A program made the translations under genes and the position numbers. From the NCBI RefSeq assembly GCF_042643265.1, contig NZ_JBHRRZ010000006.1:1-64000 (forward strand): a stretch of 64,000 nt of DNA. Reading direction: 5' to 3'. Positions 41,460-50,593 of the stretch are shown here, piece after piece. A model generated the notes under the pieces. It was not told the DNA's origin. It saw nothing but the letters and a program-made list of their open reading frames with translations, and ran no database searches. The stretch comes from Virgibacillus_O sediminis (GTDB lineage Bacteria > Bacillota > Bacilli > Bacillales > Amphibacillaceae). The first letter of the stretch is position 1. Each line of letters opens with the position of its first letter.

Positions 41460-42122
41460 TTATTCAGATTCCACTTTGGGAAATTCTTCGATTGCCCTGA
41501 GCCAATTTACTTTCATCGTGTTGGTGAGGTTTTCCTTATCACGCTTTTTCATCAGGTCGATGATTGTTGCATGTTCTCGGATGGAGTCCTCAGTCAGTAC
41601 GATGGAGTTATGGAAGAATTGCCTGCGGACGTGTGCCTGCAATTTATCAACGATTCCATGGATGTAAGAGTTGTTGGCAGTATCAACAATAATCTGATGG
41701 AATTCTTCGTCGATCTTTAAAGCAGAATAGTAGTTCTCTGAATCAATCGCCTTGGCAAAACGTTCATTTGTACGCTCCAGCAAGTCAATGGTCTCATCAT
41801 TTATATGCTCAACTGCCAGTTCGGCTGATAAGGCCTGCAGAGCAGCCAGGGGAGGCAGCAGATCCTTGATTGCTTCACGATCCACCTCTGTTACCTGTGT
41901 AGCTTTACCTGGGAACATTTCTACAAATCCTTGGGCTTCAAGTAGCTGGAGTGATTCCCTGACAGGTGTCCTGCTTACACCCAAGGCGTTGGCTAGTTCT
42001 GTATCATTCAGTTTCTCACCAGGGAGAAGTGTTCCATCGATAATCCATTTTTGAAGCTGGTTAAATGCATTTTCCTTCGCAGTTTGACGGATCGGTTTAG
42101 AATGGTCAGTTGGTATTGGCAT
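41460..42122 (-). CDS. GntR-family transcriptional regulator (FCD domain)
   Basis: A DNA-binding repressor/activator of 220 residues. The N-terminal winged helix shows GEKLNDTELANALGVSRTPVRESLQLLEAQGFVE (about 36-70), then a helical FCD effector domain with metal-type His/Asp residues (KIDEEFHQIIV and RRQFFHNSI, REHATIID). Such regulators usually sense small carboxylates or sugar acids. The ATG at 42122 is preferred (GAGGTG 8 bases upstream); GTG at 42131 is the alternative. No adjacent catabolic operon reveals the ligand. The upstream 225 bp contain CAATATATTG (42201-42210) and GTATAC, possible half-sites, neither convincing. Confidence 0.9.
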   Translation of the reverse strand: MPIPTDHSKPIRQTAKENAFNQLQKWIIDGTLLPGEKLNDTELANALGVSRTPVRESLQLLEAQGFVEMFPGKATQVTEVDREAIKDLLPPLAALQALSAELAVEHINDETIDLLERTNERFAKAIDSENYYSALKIDEEFHQIIVDTANNSYIHGIVDKLQAHVRRQFFHNSIVLTEDSIREHATIIDLMKKRDKENLTNTMKVNWLRAIEEFPKVESE

Positions 42123-42258
42123 GAGATTCACCTCTGCTATTAATAGATTACTCTAAAACCTATAAGGATAGTATACATCAAATCAGAAAGAATTGATATA
42201 CAATATATTGATAAACGAACTTGGTTAGGGGAAATTTACCTGTCCATTAAATATTTAG

Positions 42259-42308
42259 TTGATCACCCTGGTCAATGGTGTTACAGTATATTCGACCAAA
42301 GTGGTCTA
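42259..42308 (+). promoter_or_regulatory. tetR promoter with two matched operators
   Basis: TTGATC (42259-42264), 17 bp, TACAGT (42282-42287) form a promoter. Two related inverted repeats bracket it: TTGATCA-CCC-TGGTCAA (42259-42275, covers the -35) and TCGACCA-AAG-TGGTCTA (42292-42308, just after the start point). They share GACCA-N3-TGGTC with one mismatch in the first. Their centres are 33 bp apart, about three helical turns. Confidence 0.7.
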
Positions 42309-42347
42309 AGTTGTGTTTGAGATTTCTATTGAAAGAGGCGTATATAG

Positions 42348-42914
42348 ATGAACCAGACCTTTCATAAGCTGGAAGAGGAGAAGAAGCAAAGGATACTGAA
42401 TGCCGCTTTGAAGGAATTCTCCGAAAAGGGATTCGAAATGGCTTCCACGAATGAGATTGTTAGGAATGCCAGAATCGGCAAGGGAATGCTTTTTTACTAC
42501 TTTAATAATAAACAGGATTTGTTCTACTATTTGATTGATTATTCATTGAATGTAATGACAAATCAATTTTTGAACCGAATCGATGTAACGGAGCCTGATT
42601 TCATTCAGCGTATGAGGCAAATTGCTAAGATTAAACTTGATTATTTTCGTGCCCATCCACATATCAATAATTTTATTTCCTCTGTGATTCTTGATGACCA
42701 GCTGAGCTTGCCAAAAGGTCTGCAGGACAGGTTGAGGGACTTAAAAAGAAAGGGAGGGGAGATTATGTATGAGAACGTAGATACAAGCCTCTTCCGAACG
42801 GATATTGATGTGAATAAAGCTTTTAATCTCATTCGCTGGGCCATGGATGGGTACCGGCAGGAAATTACCAGTCAGCTGCAAGGAGAAAATATACCGGAGT
42901 TAGACCTGGATTAA
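42348..42914 (+). CDS. TetR/AcrR-family regulator
   Basis: A 188-residue repressor with an N-terminal TetR HTH (ILNAALKEFSEKGFEMASTNEIVRNARIGKGMLFYYFNNKQDLF, about 15-60) and a divergent ligand-binding C-terminus. It is the first gene of an apparent three-gene unit with the ABC ATPase and permease genes that follow, 70 bases away. Matched palindromes over its promoter suggest autorepression relieved by a substrate of the exporter. Start ATG with GAAAGAGG upstream. Confidence 0.9.
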   Translation: MNQTFHKLEEEKKQRILNAALKEFSEKGFEMASTNEIVRNARIGKGMLFYYFNNKQDLFYYLIDYSLNVMTNQFLNRIDVTEPDFIQRMRQIAKIKLDYFRAHPHINNFISSVILDDQLSLPKGLQDRLRDLKRKGGEIMYENVDTSLFRTDIDVNKAFNLIRWAMDGYRQEITSQLQGENIPELDLD

Positions 42915-42984
42915 TACTGGCAAGAGTTCTATGATTACCTGGAGATTCTCAGAACCAGTTTCTATAAAGGGGAGGCGTAGAGCA

Positions 42985-43893
42985 ATGAGTCAACTTATAG
43001 TTGATGATCTGACTAAGAAATTCGGCAATTTCACTGCGCTCGATAGTTTGAAAATGGAAGTGGATAAAGGAGAAGTATACGGGTTCATTGGTCCTAATGG
43101 GGCAGGAAAATCAACGACTATCCGTATACTATTAGGCATGCTGAAGCCGAGTTCCGGGGAAGCGAAAATCTTTGGAAAGGATGCATGGAGAGATGCTGTC
43201 GAGATTCATAAGCGAATCTCCTATGTGCCTGGGGATGTGAATTTATGGCCGAATCTGACAGGCGGAGAGGTTATTGACCTGTTTGCCAAACTAGGCGGGG
43301 GAGCGGATATAAACAAGCGAAACGAACTAATTGAACGGTTTGATTTCGACCCTAGTAAAAAGTGCCGGACATATTCCAAAGGGAACCGGCAGAAGGTGGC
43401 ACTCATAGCAGCATTCTGTACACATTCAGATTTATATATACTTGACGAACCTACCTCCGGGCTAGACCCACTCATGGAAACTGTTTTTCAAGAGTGTGTA
43501 CTGGAGGTGAAAAGAGAGGGGAAAAGCGTTCTGCTATCCAGCCACATTCTTTCGGAAGTGGAGAAGCTCTGCGACAGAGTGGGTATCATCAGGCAGGGGA
43601 GACTTATTGAAAGCGGCACCCTTCAGGAACTGCGCCATTTGACGAGGACCAATTTGCTGGTGGAGACCAGAGAACCTGCAGCAAAGTTAAAGGAATTGGA
43701 AGGTGTTTATGATATAAGAAGAAGGGGCCGTTCCTTATCTATGCAAGTTGACGCAGGAGCATTGGAAGCGGTAATGAGATACTTGAGTGCTTTGGGGATC
43801 ATTAGCTTGGAGAGTAGCCCTCCGACATTGGAAGACTTGTTTATGAGACATTATGAAAATACTGACAGGCAGCGCTCGGGAAGTGAAGCCTGA
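42985..43893 (+). CDS. ABC transporter ATP-binding protein (drug/antibiotic exporter type)
   Basis: Soluble ATPase of 302 residues: Walker A GPNGAGKSTTIR, Q-loop YVPGDVNLWPNL, signature YSKGNRQKVALIAAF (a variant of LSGGQ typical of this subfamily), Walker B LYILDEPTSGLDPL and switch His in SSHILSE. The C-terminal extension of about 80 residues is typical of DrrA-like exporter ATPases. The ATG at 42985 has AAGGGGAGG 9 bases upstream; the open frame back to 42931 is not needed. It overlaps the permease gene by one base (TGATG). Confidence 0.92.
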   Translation: MSQLIVDDLTKKFGNFTALDSLKMEVDKGEVYGFIGPNGAGKSTTIRILLGMLKPSSGEAKIFGKDAWRDAVEIHKRISYVPGDVNLWPNLTGGEVIDLFAKLGGGADINKRNELIERFDFDPSKKCRTYSKGNRQKVALIAAFCTHSDLYILDEPTSGLDPLMETVFQECVLEVKREGKSVLLSSHILSEVEKLCDRVGIIRQGRLIESGTLQELRHLTRTNLLVETREPAAKLKELEGVYDIRRRGRSLSMQVDAGALEAVMRYLSALGIISLESSPPTLEDLFMRHYENTDRQRSGSEA

Positions 43894-45497
43894 TGGGGAT
43901 CTCTTTTTTTAGGGGGACAATATCGTTAGCCAGGCTGGTTTGGCACAGGGAGAGGTTGCGTATTCCATTATGGCTGGCAGGTCTTGTGGTTTTCACATTA
44001 CTTGTACCGGGAGCATTTTCCGAATTATATCCTTCCCAGGAAGACAGAGCCGGTATGGCTGAAACCATGCGAAATCCGGCAATGACCGCGTTGGTCGGCC
44101 CCGGGGAATTGGATAACTATACTATAGGAGCGATGACTTCTCACCAAATGTTGCTGTTTACCGCATTGGCGGTAAGTTTGATGAATATCCTCCTGATATG
44201 CCGGCATACAAGGGGGGATGAAGAGGAGGGCAGGGCGGAAATGCTTCGCGCCCTCCCGATAGGGCGCCTTTCCAATCTGCATGCCACTTTATTGGTGATG
44301 GCAAGTACAAACATGATACTGGCCCTAAGTACAGGAATTGGACTATACTTCCTCGGGATAGATAGTATGAGCTTTGAAGGCTCCCTATTATATGGAGCAG
44401 TGCTTGGGTGTACAGGGTTATTTTTTGCCGGAGTGGTAGCAGTCTCTGCTCAGCTTGCTGAAACCTCCCGAGGTGCGATGGGAATCTCCATAGCTGTATT
44501 GCTAGTGGCTTATTTGACGCGGGGAATTACCGATATAAATAACGAGAAATGGTCCTGGTTATCCCCTTTAGGGTGGGTTACCAAGACAGGGCCCTACACG
44601 GCAAACCAATGGTCGCCGGTATTATTGCTGGTGGCCGCGGCATTTGTGCTGATGCTCGTATCCTATTACCTTCATGCGAATAGGGATATAGGAACAGGGA
44701 CACTCCCGTCGAGGGCTGGGAGGACCAGTGCGGGCCAAACCCTAAAAGGCCCGGTGGCCCTTGCATTAAAGTTACAGAGAACAGGTACGGTTGCCTGGGG
44801 GATCGGCCTGTTGGTGATGGGACTCTCTTATGGATCGGTGTTAGGAGAATTGGAGGGGTTCTTTGACGGGAATGAACTGCTGGAACAGATGCTTCTCGGA
44901 GATGGAGGACTTACGCTCACGGAACGGTTTCTGCCGATGCTGTTCGTAGTGATGGCCATTCTAGCTAGTATACCTCCTTTAATGTCGATACTGAAACTAA
45001 TCGGTGAAGAGAAGAAAGGGCGGCTTGATCACTTGCTTGGCAGGGAGTTATCCCGTTCACGGTTAATGGCAGGCTATCTTCTTGTTTCCGCAACAAATGC
45101 GTTTGTCATGCTTTCCCTTGCGGCCATAGGACTATGGGCGACGGGAAATGCTGCCATGGAGGAAGGGATGCGGTTTTGGCCCTTATACAGTAGTGGAATA
45201 CTCTACTACCCTGCTATACTGTGCATGCTTGGATTAACTATCTTGTTGATAGGCTTTCAGCCGAAGTATTCGAAATTTATATGGCTCTATTTAGTTTATT
45301 CTTTCATGGCAATCTATTGGGGAGGGCTTTTTGACCTGCCTGATTGGTTGAGTAAATTATCTCCGTATGGACATGTGCCGCAGCTTCCTGTGGAGGATAT
45401 GGCTGCAATGCCGGTTGTTCTCCTTATTGTCAGCGCCCTGGTGCTGGCGGTCGCCGGGTTCATTGGCTATAATAGGCGAGACATACAGGGAGATTAA
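43893..45497 (+). CDS. ABC transporter permease, polyketide/drug exporter-like
   Basis: A 534-residue membrane protein with about 12 helices, twice the size of a usual ABC-2 permease, so it likely serves as a fused pair. It resembles the group annotated as 'exporter of polyketide antibiotics' (COG3559-like). The first half opens with a basic segment before the helices (LARLVWHRERLRIPLWLAGL), and the second half repeats the theme (KLQRTGTVAWGIGLLVMGLSYGSVLGELEGFF). It is coupled to the ATPase gene and, with the TetR gene, makes a self-contained efflux unit. The substrate is unknown. Confidence 0.87.
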   Translation: MGISFFRGTISLARLVWHRERLRIPLWLAGLVVFTLLVPGAFSELYPSQEDRAGMAETMRNPAMTALVGPGELDNYTIGAMTSHQMLLFTALAVSLMNILLICRHTRGDEEEGRAEMLRALPIGRLSNLHATLLVMASTNMILALSTGIGLYFLGIDSMSFEGSLLYGAVLGCTGLFFAGVVAVSAQLAETSRGAMGISIAVLLVAYLTRGITDINNEKWSWLSPLGWVTKTGPYTANQWSPVLLLVAAAFVLMLVSYYLHANRDIGTGTLPSRAGRTSAGQTLKGPVALALKLQRTGTVAWGIGLLVMGLSYGSVLGELEGFFDGNELLEQMLLGDGGLTLTERFLPMLFVVMAILASIPPLMSILKLIGEEKKGRLDHLLGRELSRSRLMAGYLLVSATNAFVMLSLAAIGLWATGNAAMEEGMRFWPLYSSGILYYPAILCMLGLTILLIGFQPKYSKFIWLYLVYSFMAIYWGGLFDLPDWLSKLSPYGHVPQLPVEDMAAMPVVLLIVSALVLAVAGFIGYNRRDIQGD

Positions 45498-45521
45498 GGT
45501 TCAAAACGCTGTATAAATGAA

Positions 45522-45546
45522 AGAGCCCGGCTCATCGGCCGGGCTC
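45522..45546. terminator. Hairpin between the efflux permease and the oxidoreductase gene
   Basis: Perfect 10-bp stem AGAGCCCGGC / GCCGGGCTCT (45522-45531 and 45537-45546) between convergent genes; T-run weak on both sides. Confidence 0.7.
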
Positions 45547-45556
45547 TATCTAAAGG

Positions 45557-46543
45557 TTATAATTTAACAATGGTTCTGCCGCGCACCTTGCTTTCCAGTA
45601 TGTCCTCAAGCACATAAGGAACATCTTCTAAAGAGACCTCATTGACAATATCCTTATCCAGAGAAACAGGTTTCAAGTCATCGGAGAGGCGATTCCACAC
45701 TTTCCTCCTTAACTTCATCGGACACTGGACGGAATCGATACCAAGCCAGTTGACACCTCTTCCAATGAATGGAAGAACTGTCGTAGAGATTTTTACGCCG
45801 CCGACCATTCCGCTTGTTGCTACCGACCCGCCGGATTCAAGGCTGCTAAGGATATATTGGAGAGTATTCCCGCCTACTGGGTCTACGGCTCCAGCCCATT
45901 GTTTTTTTCTAGTGGGTGTTCCATCCGTATCAATAATCTCTTTCCGACCAATAATTTCTGCAGCACCAAGATTTTTCAGATAATCCTCTTCGGCAGCCTT
46001 GCCGGTACTGGCTGCAACTCGATAACCTTTCTTGGACAGCATGTCAACGGCCAGACTGCCTACTCCACCGGTAGCTCCAGCCACCAATACCGTCCCTTGT
46101 TCGGGGTGGAGACCGTTATCTTCCAGGCGCTGGATAGATAATCCGGCTGTCAGACCAGCTGTTCCGAGAATCATTGCTTCTTTTAAAGAGAGGCCTTCCG
46201 GGAGCGGTACCACCCATTCCTTAGGCACCCTGGCCAATTCGCTGTACCCTCCCCAGTGGCTGGTTCCCAGTCCATAGCTGGTTACAATGACCTCATCCCC
46301 CTCAGAGAACTCAGGTGTTTCAGTATGAATGATGGTCCCTGCCAGATCGATGCCGGGAACCAATGGGAATGTTTCGGCCAGCTGATGCTGGATGCCGACG
46401 AGGGCATCCTTATAGTTTATACTAGAATAGGCAACCTGAATGGTAACCTCTCCTTCAGGCAGGTCGCTCTTATCGCACTGTTTCATTCCCAATTGTGTTC
46501 CTTCACTTCCTTTTTCGAGCACCAATGCTTGAAATTGATCCAT
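45557..46543 (-). CDS. YhdH/YhfP-family quinone oxidoreductase (MDR)
   Basis: A zinc-free medium-chain dehydrogenase/reductase of 328 residues in the YhdH/YhfP (acrylyl-CoA reductase / NADPH:quinone reductase) family. The N-terminal GroES-like domain has SSINYKDALVG, PLVPGIDLAGTI and EGDEVIVTSYGLG. The Rossmann half has VLVAGATGGVGSLAVDML for NADPH, then AGAVDPVGG and SGMVGG. The ATG at 46543 is chosen with AGAGGGG upstream; the longer reading from 46594 has no support. Physiological substrate unknown; the family reduces enones and acryloyl-CoA. Confidence 0.9.
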   Translation of the reverse strand: MDQFQALVLEKGSEGTQLGMKQCDKSDLPEGEVTIQVAYSSINYKDALVGIQHQLAETFPLVPGIDLAGTIIHTETPEFSEGDEVIVTSYGLGTSHWGGYSELARVPKEWVVPLPEGLSLKEAMILGTAGLTAGLSIQRLEDNGLHPEQGTVLVAGATGGVGSLAVDMLSKKGYRVAASTGKAAEEDYLKNLGAAEIIGRKEIIDTDGTPTRKKQWAGAVDPVGGNTLQYILSSLESGGSVATSGMVGGVKISTTVLPFIGRGVNWLGIDSVQCPMKLRRKVWNRLSDDLKPVSLDKDIVNEVSLEDVPYVLEDILESKVRGRTIVKL

Positions 46544-46784
46544 TATGTGATCATCCCCTCTTTTGTTATTTCTTACAACCATTATAGAAGTCATTATGGA
46601 TGCTTAAAAGCAAACCGGTTTATACTGAGGTTTTATGTGCTGCATAAGTTAGAAGGATGTTCATCAGGAAAACCCACTTGGAAAACTAATCAAGCAATCG
46701 AATAGGATTGGTTTATTTAATCAGGGAATATAGGCAATGATAAAAAAGTAGATTCTATTACAGGACCGACTGGAGGACTCATTT

Positions 46785-47219
46785 ATGAGCACGTTAATTG
46801 TCACAGATGAGATCATCATCCACACGACTCCTTCCAAAGTATGGGAAGTGCTCGTACAGCCTCGGCATATCAAAAGCTGGGACGGATTGCCTGATCATTA
46901 TCCGGATCAACCACTGAAAGCGGGCAATGAGCTAGTCTGGGCGCTTCCAAATGGCCGCTATTCGAAAAGTACCGTAGTCAGAGCGGAAAAGGAGAAGAGG
47001 CTGCAGCTTTCCCTGTATGTTTCAGATTGGGAGGTGGACCCCGCTCCTGAGGATATCCTCTTTAGTTATGAACTCTTAATCCATGAAAAGAATACACGTC
47101 TTCGCCTGCGCCATGGGGATTTTTCCATCCTTCCGAACGGTCAGAGTTATTTTGAAGCGTCCACTGAGTTCGCCTCAGTATCCAAGCATCGAATCAAGCG
47201 GCTGGCAGAACTCCTTTAA
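46785..47219 (+). CDS. SRPBCC (START/Bet v1-like) domain protein
   Basis: A 144-residue single-domain protein of the SRPBCC fold, close to the AHSA1/polyketide-cyclase-like group. It begins EIIIHTTPSKVWEVLVQPRHIKSWDGLP, typical of this group, with alternating strands and a long C-terminal helix at the end. Such proteins bind hydrophobic ligands; no catalytic residues can be assigned. Monocistronic, with GGAGGAC upstream of the ATG, between divergent and convergent genes. Confidence 0.8.
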   Translation: MSTLIVTDEIIIHTTPSKVWEVLVQPRHIKSWDGLPDHYPDQPLKAGNELVWALPNGRYSKSTVVRAEKEKRLQLSLYVSDWEVDPAPEDILFSYELLIHEKNTRLRLRHGDFSILPNGQSYFEASTEFASVSKHRIKRLAELL

Positions 47220-47307
47220 TCCCCTGGGACAAAATCATATGGGCTCTGGTGCTGGACATGTTATTCCTGCTGATGAATGGTATAACCGGTTATAAATACT
47301 TAAGAAT

Positions 47308-47350
47308 AAAGCACCCCAAAAGTTAGATTCCATAACTTTTGGGGTGCTTT
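47308..47350. terminator. Bidirectional terminator before the catalase gene end
   Basis: Perfect 18-bp stem, left arm 47308-47325 (AAAGCACCCCAAAAGTTA), right arm 47333-47350, seven-base loop, with T-runs within the arms on both strands. Confidence 0.9.
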
Positions 47351-47362
47351 AAGTCGGCAGTT

Positions 47363-48976
47363 TTAATATGGGTCGGCGTCATGGCCTTTGTCCATTGCTT
47401 CTTGTGGCCCTTTTTCACTGTCTTCATTGCCGAGCGGGCCCGGCTTGGAGTTCTTTCTCTTCATTTTCCCGGCTTCCTCCAGCCCTTCATGCAGACGGCG
47501 GCCGTATTCCTCATCTGCAGACTCTGCCAGCTCCACCATCTTATTTTGAATAAGCTGATCACATTCTGATAAATCTCCTACAAGGTTGGAGAGCAATTCA
47601 TCTTTTTCCCAGTCTTCGAACATGCGGAATGTTTCACCGGCCTGTTTTGTGTTATCATCCCGGTCGATCGTTTCTCTGACCAACTTTCCTTTCACCTCAG
47701 GTGTATACTCTTTTCCTGATTGTTCGGCTTCTTTAAAACCTCCGAGAATCGATGGTTCATAATTGATGCTCGGGTTTTTATTATCACCGACATGGCGGTC
47801 TACTTCATAACGCATGTTGCCGCCTTCCTGGTTGGTATTCACCTGCTTTTTCGCACGGTTGATCGGAAGCTGCAGGTAGTTTGCTCCTACACGGTAGCGC
47901 TGCGTATCTGAATAGGAGAATGTCCGGCCTTGGAGCATTTTGTCATCAGAGAAGTCCAGTCCATCAACGAGCACACCAGTCCCAAATGCGGATTGTTCCA
48001 CTTCTGCAAAATAGTCCTCCGGATTCTTGTTCAATACCATTTTTCCTACAGGCAGCCACGGGAACTGATCTTCCGGCCACAATTTTGTATCATCAAGCGG
48101 ATCAAAATCTAATTCCGGGTGTTCATCATCGCTCATTACCTGAACATAAAGCTCCCATTCCGGGTAGTTCCCTTGCTCAATAGCCTCATAGAGGTCCTCT
48201 GTTGCATGATTGAAGTTATTGGCCTGTATTTCCTCTGCTTCTTTCTGTGTAAGGTTTTTAATGCCCTGTTTCGGCTCCCAGTGGTATTTTACCAGTACAG
48301 CCTTCCCTTCGCTGTTCACCCATTTATACGTATTGACACCGGAGCCTTGCATTTGGCGGTAATTTGCAGGAATTCCCCAAGGCGAGTAGACGAATGTAAC
48401 CATATGGAAGGTTTCCGGGGAGCTCGCACAAAAGTCGAAGAACCGTTGGCTGTCCTGGATATTGGTTTTCGGGTCCGGCTTAAAGGCATGAATCATGTCA
48501 GGGAATTTCATCGCATCACGGATGAAGAAAATTTTCAGGTTATTACCAACCAAGTCCCAGTTTCCATCTTCTGTATAGAATTTAACCGCAAAACCACGAG
48601 GATCTCTTAATGTCTCGGGGGAATGCCCGCCGTGTATTACCGAGGAAAAGCGGACAAATACTGGTGTACGCTTTCCTTTTTCTTGAAAGAGCTTAGCCCT
48701 TGTGTATTTGGAAACGGGCTCTTCTCCTGCAGTTCCATAAGCCTCAAAGTAGCCATGGGCGCCGGCCCCACGTGCATGGACCACCCGCTCAGGAACCCTT
48801 TCCCTGTCAAAATGACTGATTTTTTCAATGAAATCATAGTTCTCTAATGTACTTGGACCACGATTTCCCACTGTGCGTATGCTTTGGTTGTTGGTGACTG
48901 GATGGCCCTGCCTGTTGGTCAGGGTATCATCATTTTCATAATTGGTGGGCTTGCCATTGGATTTGTCTTCAGCCAT
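47363..48976 (-). CDS. kat: Haem catalase (monofunctional)
   Basis: Decomposes hydrogen peroxide. From the ATG at 48976 (GAGGAG upstream) it has 537 residues, longer than the common 480-residue clade-3 enzymes. The catalytic His67 is in RVVHARGAGAHGYF, the Asn in VGNNLKIFFI, and the proximal haem Tyr in SYSDTQRYRVG. The last 40 residues form a charged, low-complexity tail (KMKRKNSKPGPLGNEDSEKG...DPY). The length and the N-terminal NYENDDTLTNRQGHPV recall KatX-like Bacillus catalases, but I cannot tell KatA from KatX. No PerR box was recognised upstream. Confidence 0.94.
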   Translation of the reverse strand: MAEDKSNGKPTNYENDDTLTNRQGHPVTNNQSIRTVGNRGPSTLENYDFIEKISHFDRERVPERVVHARGAGAHGYFEAYGTAGEEPVSKYTRAKLFQEKGKRTPVFVRFSSVIHGGHSPETLRDPRGFAVKFYTEDGNWDLVGNNLKIFFIRDAMKFPDMIHAFKPDPKTNIQDSQRFFDFCASSPETFHMVTFVYSPWGIPANYRQMQGSGVNTYKWVNSEGKAVLVKYHWEPKQGIKNLTQKEAEEIQANNFNHATEDLYEAIEQGNYPEWELYVQVMSDDEHPELDFDPLDDTKLWPEDQFPWLPVGKMVLNKNPEDYFAEVEQSAFGTGVLVDGLDFSDDKMLQGRTFSYSDTQRYRVGANYLQLPINRAKKQVNTNQEGGNMRYEVDRHVGDNKNPSINYEPSILGGFKEAEQSGKEYTPEVKGKLVRETIDRDDNTKQAGETFRMFEDWEKDELLSNLVGDLSECDQLIQNKMVELAESADEEYGRRLHEGLEEAGKMKRKNSKPGPLGNEDSEKGPQEAMDKGHDADPY

Positions 48977-49217
48977 GCAGTATCTCCTCTTTCCATAAGT
49001 ATTTTGGCACAAGGATGCCATAGGACGCCACCACCCCATCTAAGAGGCGCTATTCATATAATGACCTTTATGGAGGTTTATTAATCTAATTCTTCCGGGA
49101 AAGGGAGAGACTTTTTATAGGGAGAAGAATTGTCCTTTATGACTAGGGATCAGAGGGAAGAAAGAAGGTTTGTAGGCTGGCCGGCGCTTGTGATAAAGGC
49201 GCCGGCAACCATGGCCA

Positions 49218-49982
49218 TTATTCTGCAGGGACAAGCCGGACATGGACCTTTTCTGTTTCCGCTTCCTCATAACACGCAATTAGACCCTTATCTTGGATAT
49301 CCTTCTTTTGAACCCTCTTTTGTTCAACTGTAACTTCGAGTGGCTCCTCGAATGGGAAGTTTTCAATGGCGACTGTTTGTTGGTCCAGCCATTTTATGTC
49401 TATCACATCTTTGGAGAATCCCTCCAGTTTAAAAGGAAGAGGAATGCCTTGCTTGAAGAATGGGTGTTCATCTTGCTTTTTAACCCCCGGGTCGTTAATG
49501 CAGACATACAGGGAAAAGTTATCACCAAGCTGGACCAGCCCATAATGAAATTTAAACAAACGTTTGTTGTAATTGGAGAGGCTCTCGATGATCCGCTGTT
49601 GTCTTGCCTCTTCCTGTTGTACGAACCGTTCTGCTTCCTTGCCGGATTCAGCAGCAAGAAACCGCTTATAATGTTCACTGCAGAGAAGCGCAGCATAAGG
49701 ATCTCTTTTTTCCACTTCATCAATCCCGAGGGTATATAGGACAATTTTCGGATGGATGGGGAAGTCAGTAAATGTAAAAGGTTCATGTTTTGCATCATTC
49801 CAGAAAGGCTGTTTATCAAATTCCTTCCACCCTAAATCATGCTGCTGGATGGCATAGAGTACTGATTCCTTCCATTCTTTCCCACGGAACCCTTTCCATT
49901 TTTCCATGATTTCTCCGGAAAGTTCGGCATGGTGGTGCTGCTCGACTAAGACAAATTCGCTATCATGTTCCCTTACTATCAT
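49218..49982 (-). CDS. DUF3891 family protein
   Basis: A 254-residue cytoplasmic protein of the DUF3891 family. The start FVLVEQHHHAELSGEIMEKW and the AIQQHDLGWKEFD motif carry conserved His/Asp residues that look like a metal-dependent HD-like site. That is only a resemblance and no activity is established. A hairpin GCCGGCGC/GCGCCGGC (49180-49206) lies just past its stop. It is monocistronic and read in the same direction as the catalase gene 240 bases on. Function unknown. Confidence 0.8.
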   Translation of the reverse strand: MIVREHDSEFVLVEQHHHAELSGEIMEKWKGFRGKEWKESVLYAIQQHDLGWKEFDKQPFWNDAKHEPFTFTDFPIHPKIVLYTLGIDEVEKRDPYAALLCSEHYKRFLAAESGKEAERFVQQEEARQQRIIESLSNYNKRLFKFHYGLVQLGDNFSLYVCINDPGVKKQDEHPFFKQGIPLPFKLEGFSKDVIDIKWLDQQTVAIENFPFEEPLEVTVEQKRVQKKDIQDKGLIACYEEAETEKVHVRLVPAE

Positions 49983-50054
49983 TTCATCTCATCCTTTCGA
50001 TTTGATGCCTACTTTGTATTTTTCCCTATATTGATGAATATGTAAACAGAAAGG

Positions 50055-50100
50055 AAAACAGCAGCCTTTCGTCTGCTGATACAGGAAAGGCTGCTGTTTT
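50055..50100. terminator. Terminator after queT
   Basis: Perfect 16-bp stem AAAACAGCAGCCTTTC / GAAAGGCTGCTGTTTT (50055-50070 and 50085-50100), just past the queT stop codon on the minus strand. Confidence 0.88.
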
Positions 50101-50585
50101 TATAATAACTTATGAAAGTGGAGGCGCTGGTTGAGTGCATACATAACCGGAATACCGACTGCTAAGACCACAAATTCTCCTGCGGCAGTTGTCAGCCAAG
50201 TGAATAGGAAAGGCAGCCCCAATGCCAGGTTCAACTCAAAGGCAATAATAAACATGTTGAATGTAAAAATAAGTGTATTAAGAACCAACAACACCCAAAT
50301 GTTTTTTATATACTTTGCGAGGAATATGATGATGCCAAGTGATATGGCGGAATGAGCAACACCAAACACTAGGTCATAGATTCCCAGCGGGGAAAAGAAG
50401 AGGTTGCTTAGAAAGACACCGAGAACAATACCGAAAAAGTACTTCTTGTTAAAGACAACAAGGTGGTTGAACATTTCGGGGATCCTGAATTGTACGTTGG
50501 TAAAGCCAAAGGGCTGTATCACCATCGATACAGTGATATATAATGCCGCAAGCAAAGCGTTTACGACGATTGTGTTAGATTTCAT
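50100..50585 (-). CDS. queT: QueT-type queuosine precursor transporter (ECF S component)
   Basis: A 161-residue membrane protein with five to six helices, predicted to be the substrate-binding S component of an energy-coupling-factor transporter for preQ1/preQ0. The LYITVSMVIQPFGFTNVQFRIPEMFNHL motif near the N-terminus is diagnostic. It would use the shared EcfAA'T module encoded elsewhere. A preQ1-I riboswitch occupies its leader and overlaps its ribosome binding site, which independently supports the substrate. Start ATG at 50585, 9 bases after AAGGAG. Confidence 0.92.
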   Translation of the reverse strand: MKSNTIVVNALLAALYITVSMVIQPFGFTNVQFRIPEMFNHLVVFNKKYFFGIVLGVFLSNLFFSPLGIYDLVFGVAHSAISLGIIIFLAKYIKNIWVLLVLNTLIFTFNMFIIAFELNLALGLPFLFTWLTTAAGEFVVLAVGIPVMYALNQRLHFHKLL

Positions 50586-50593
50586 ATTTCTTC

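Noticed and set aside
41400..41460. GGCCGG/CCGGCC repeat after the GntR gene as a terminator
   Set aside because: Long loop and no T-run on the minus strand; I could not support termination for either gene.
49180..49206. GCCGGCGC/GCGCCGGC stem past the DUF3891 gene as a terminator
   Set aside because: No T-run follows on the minus strand; noted within the gene entry only.
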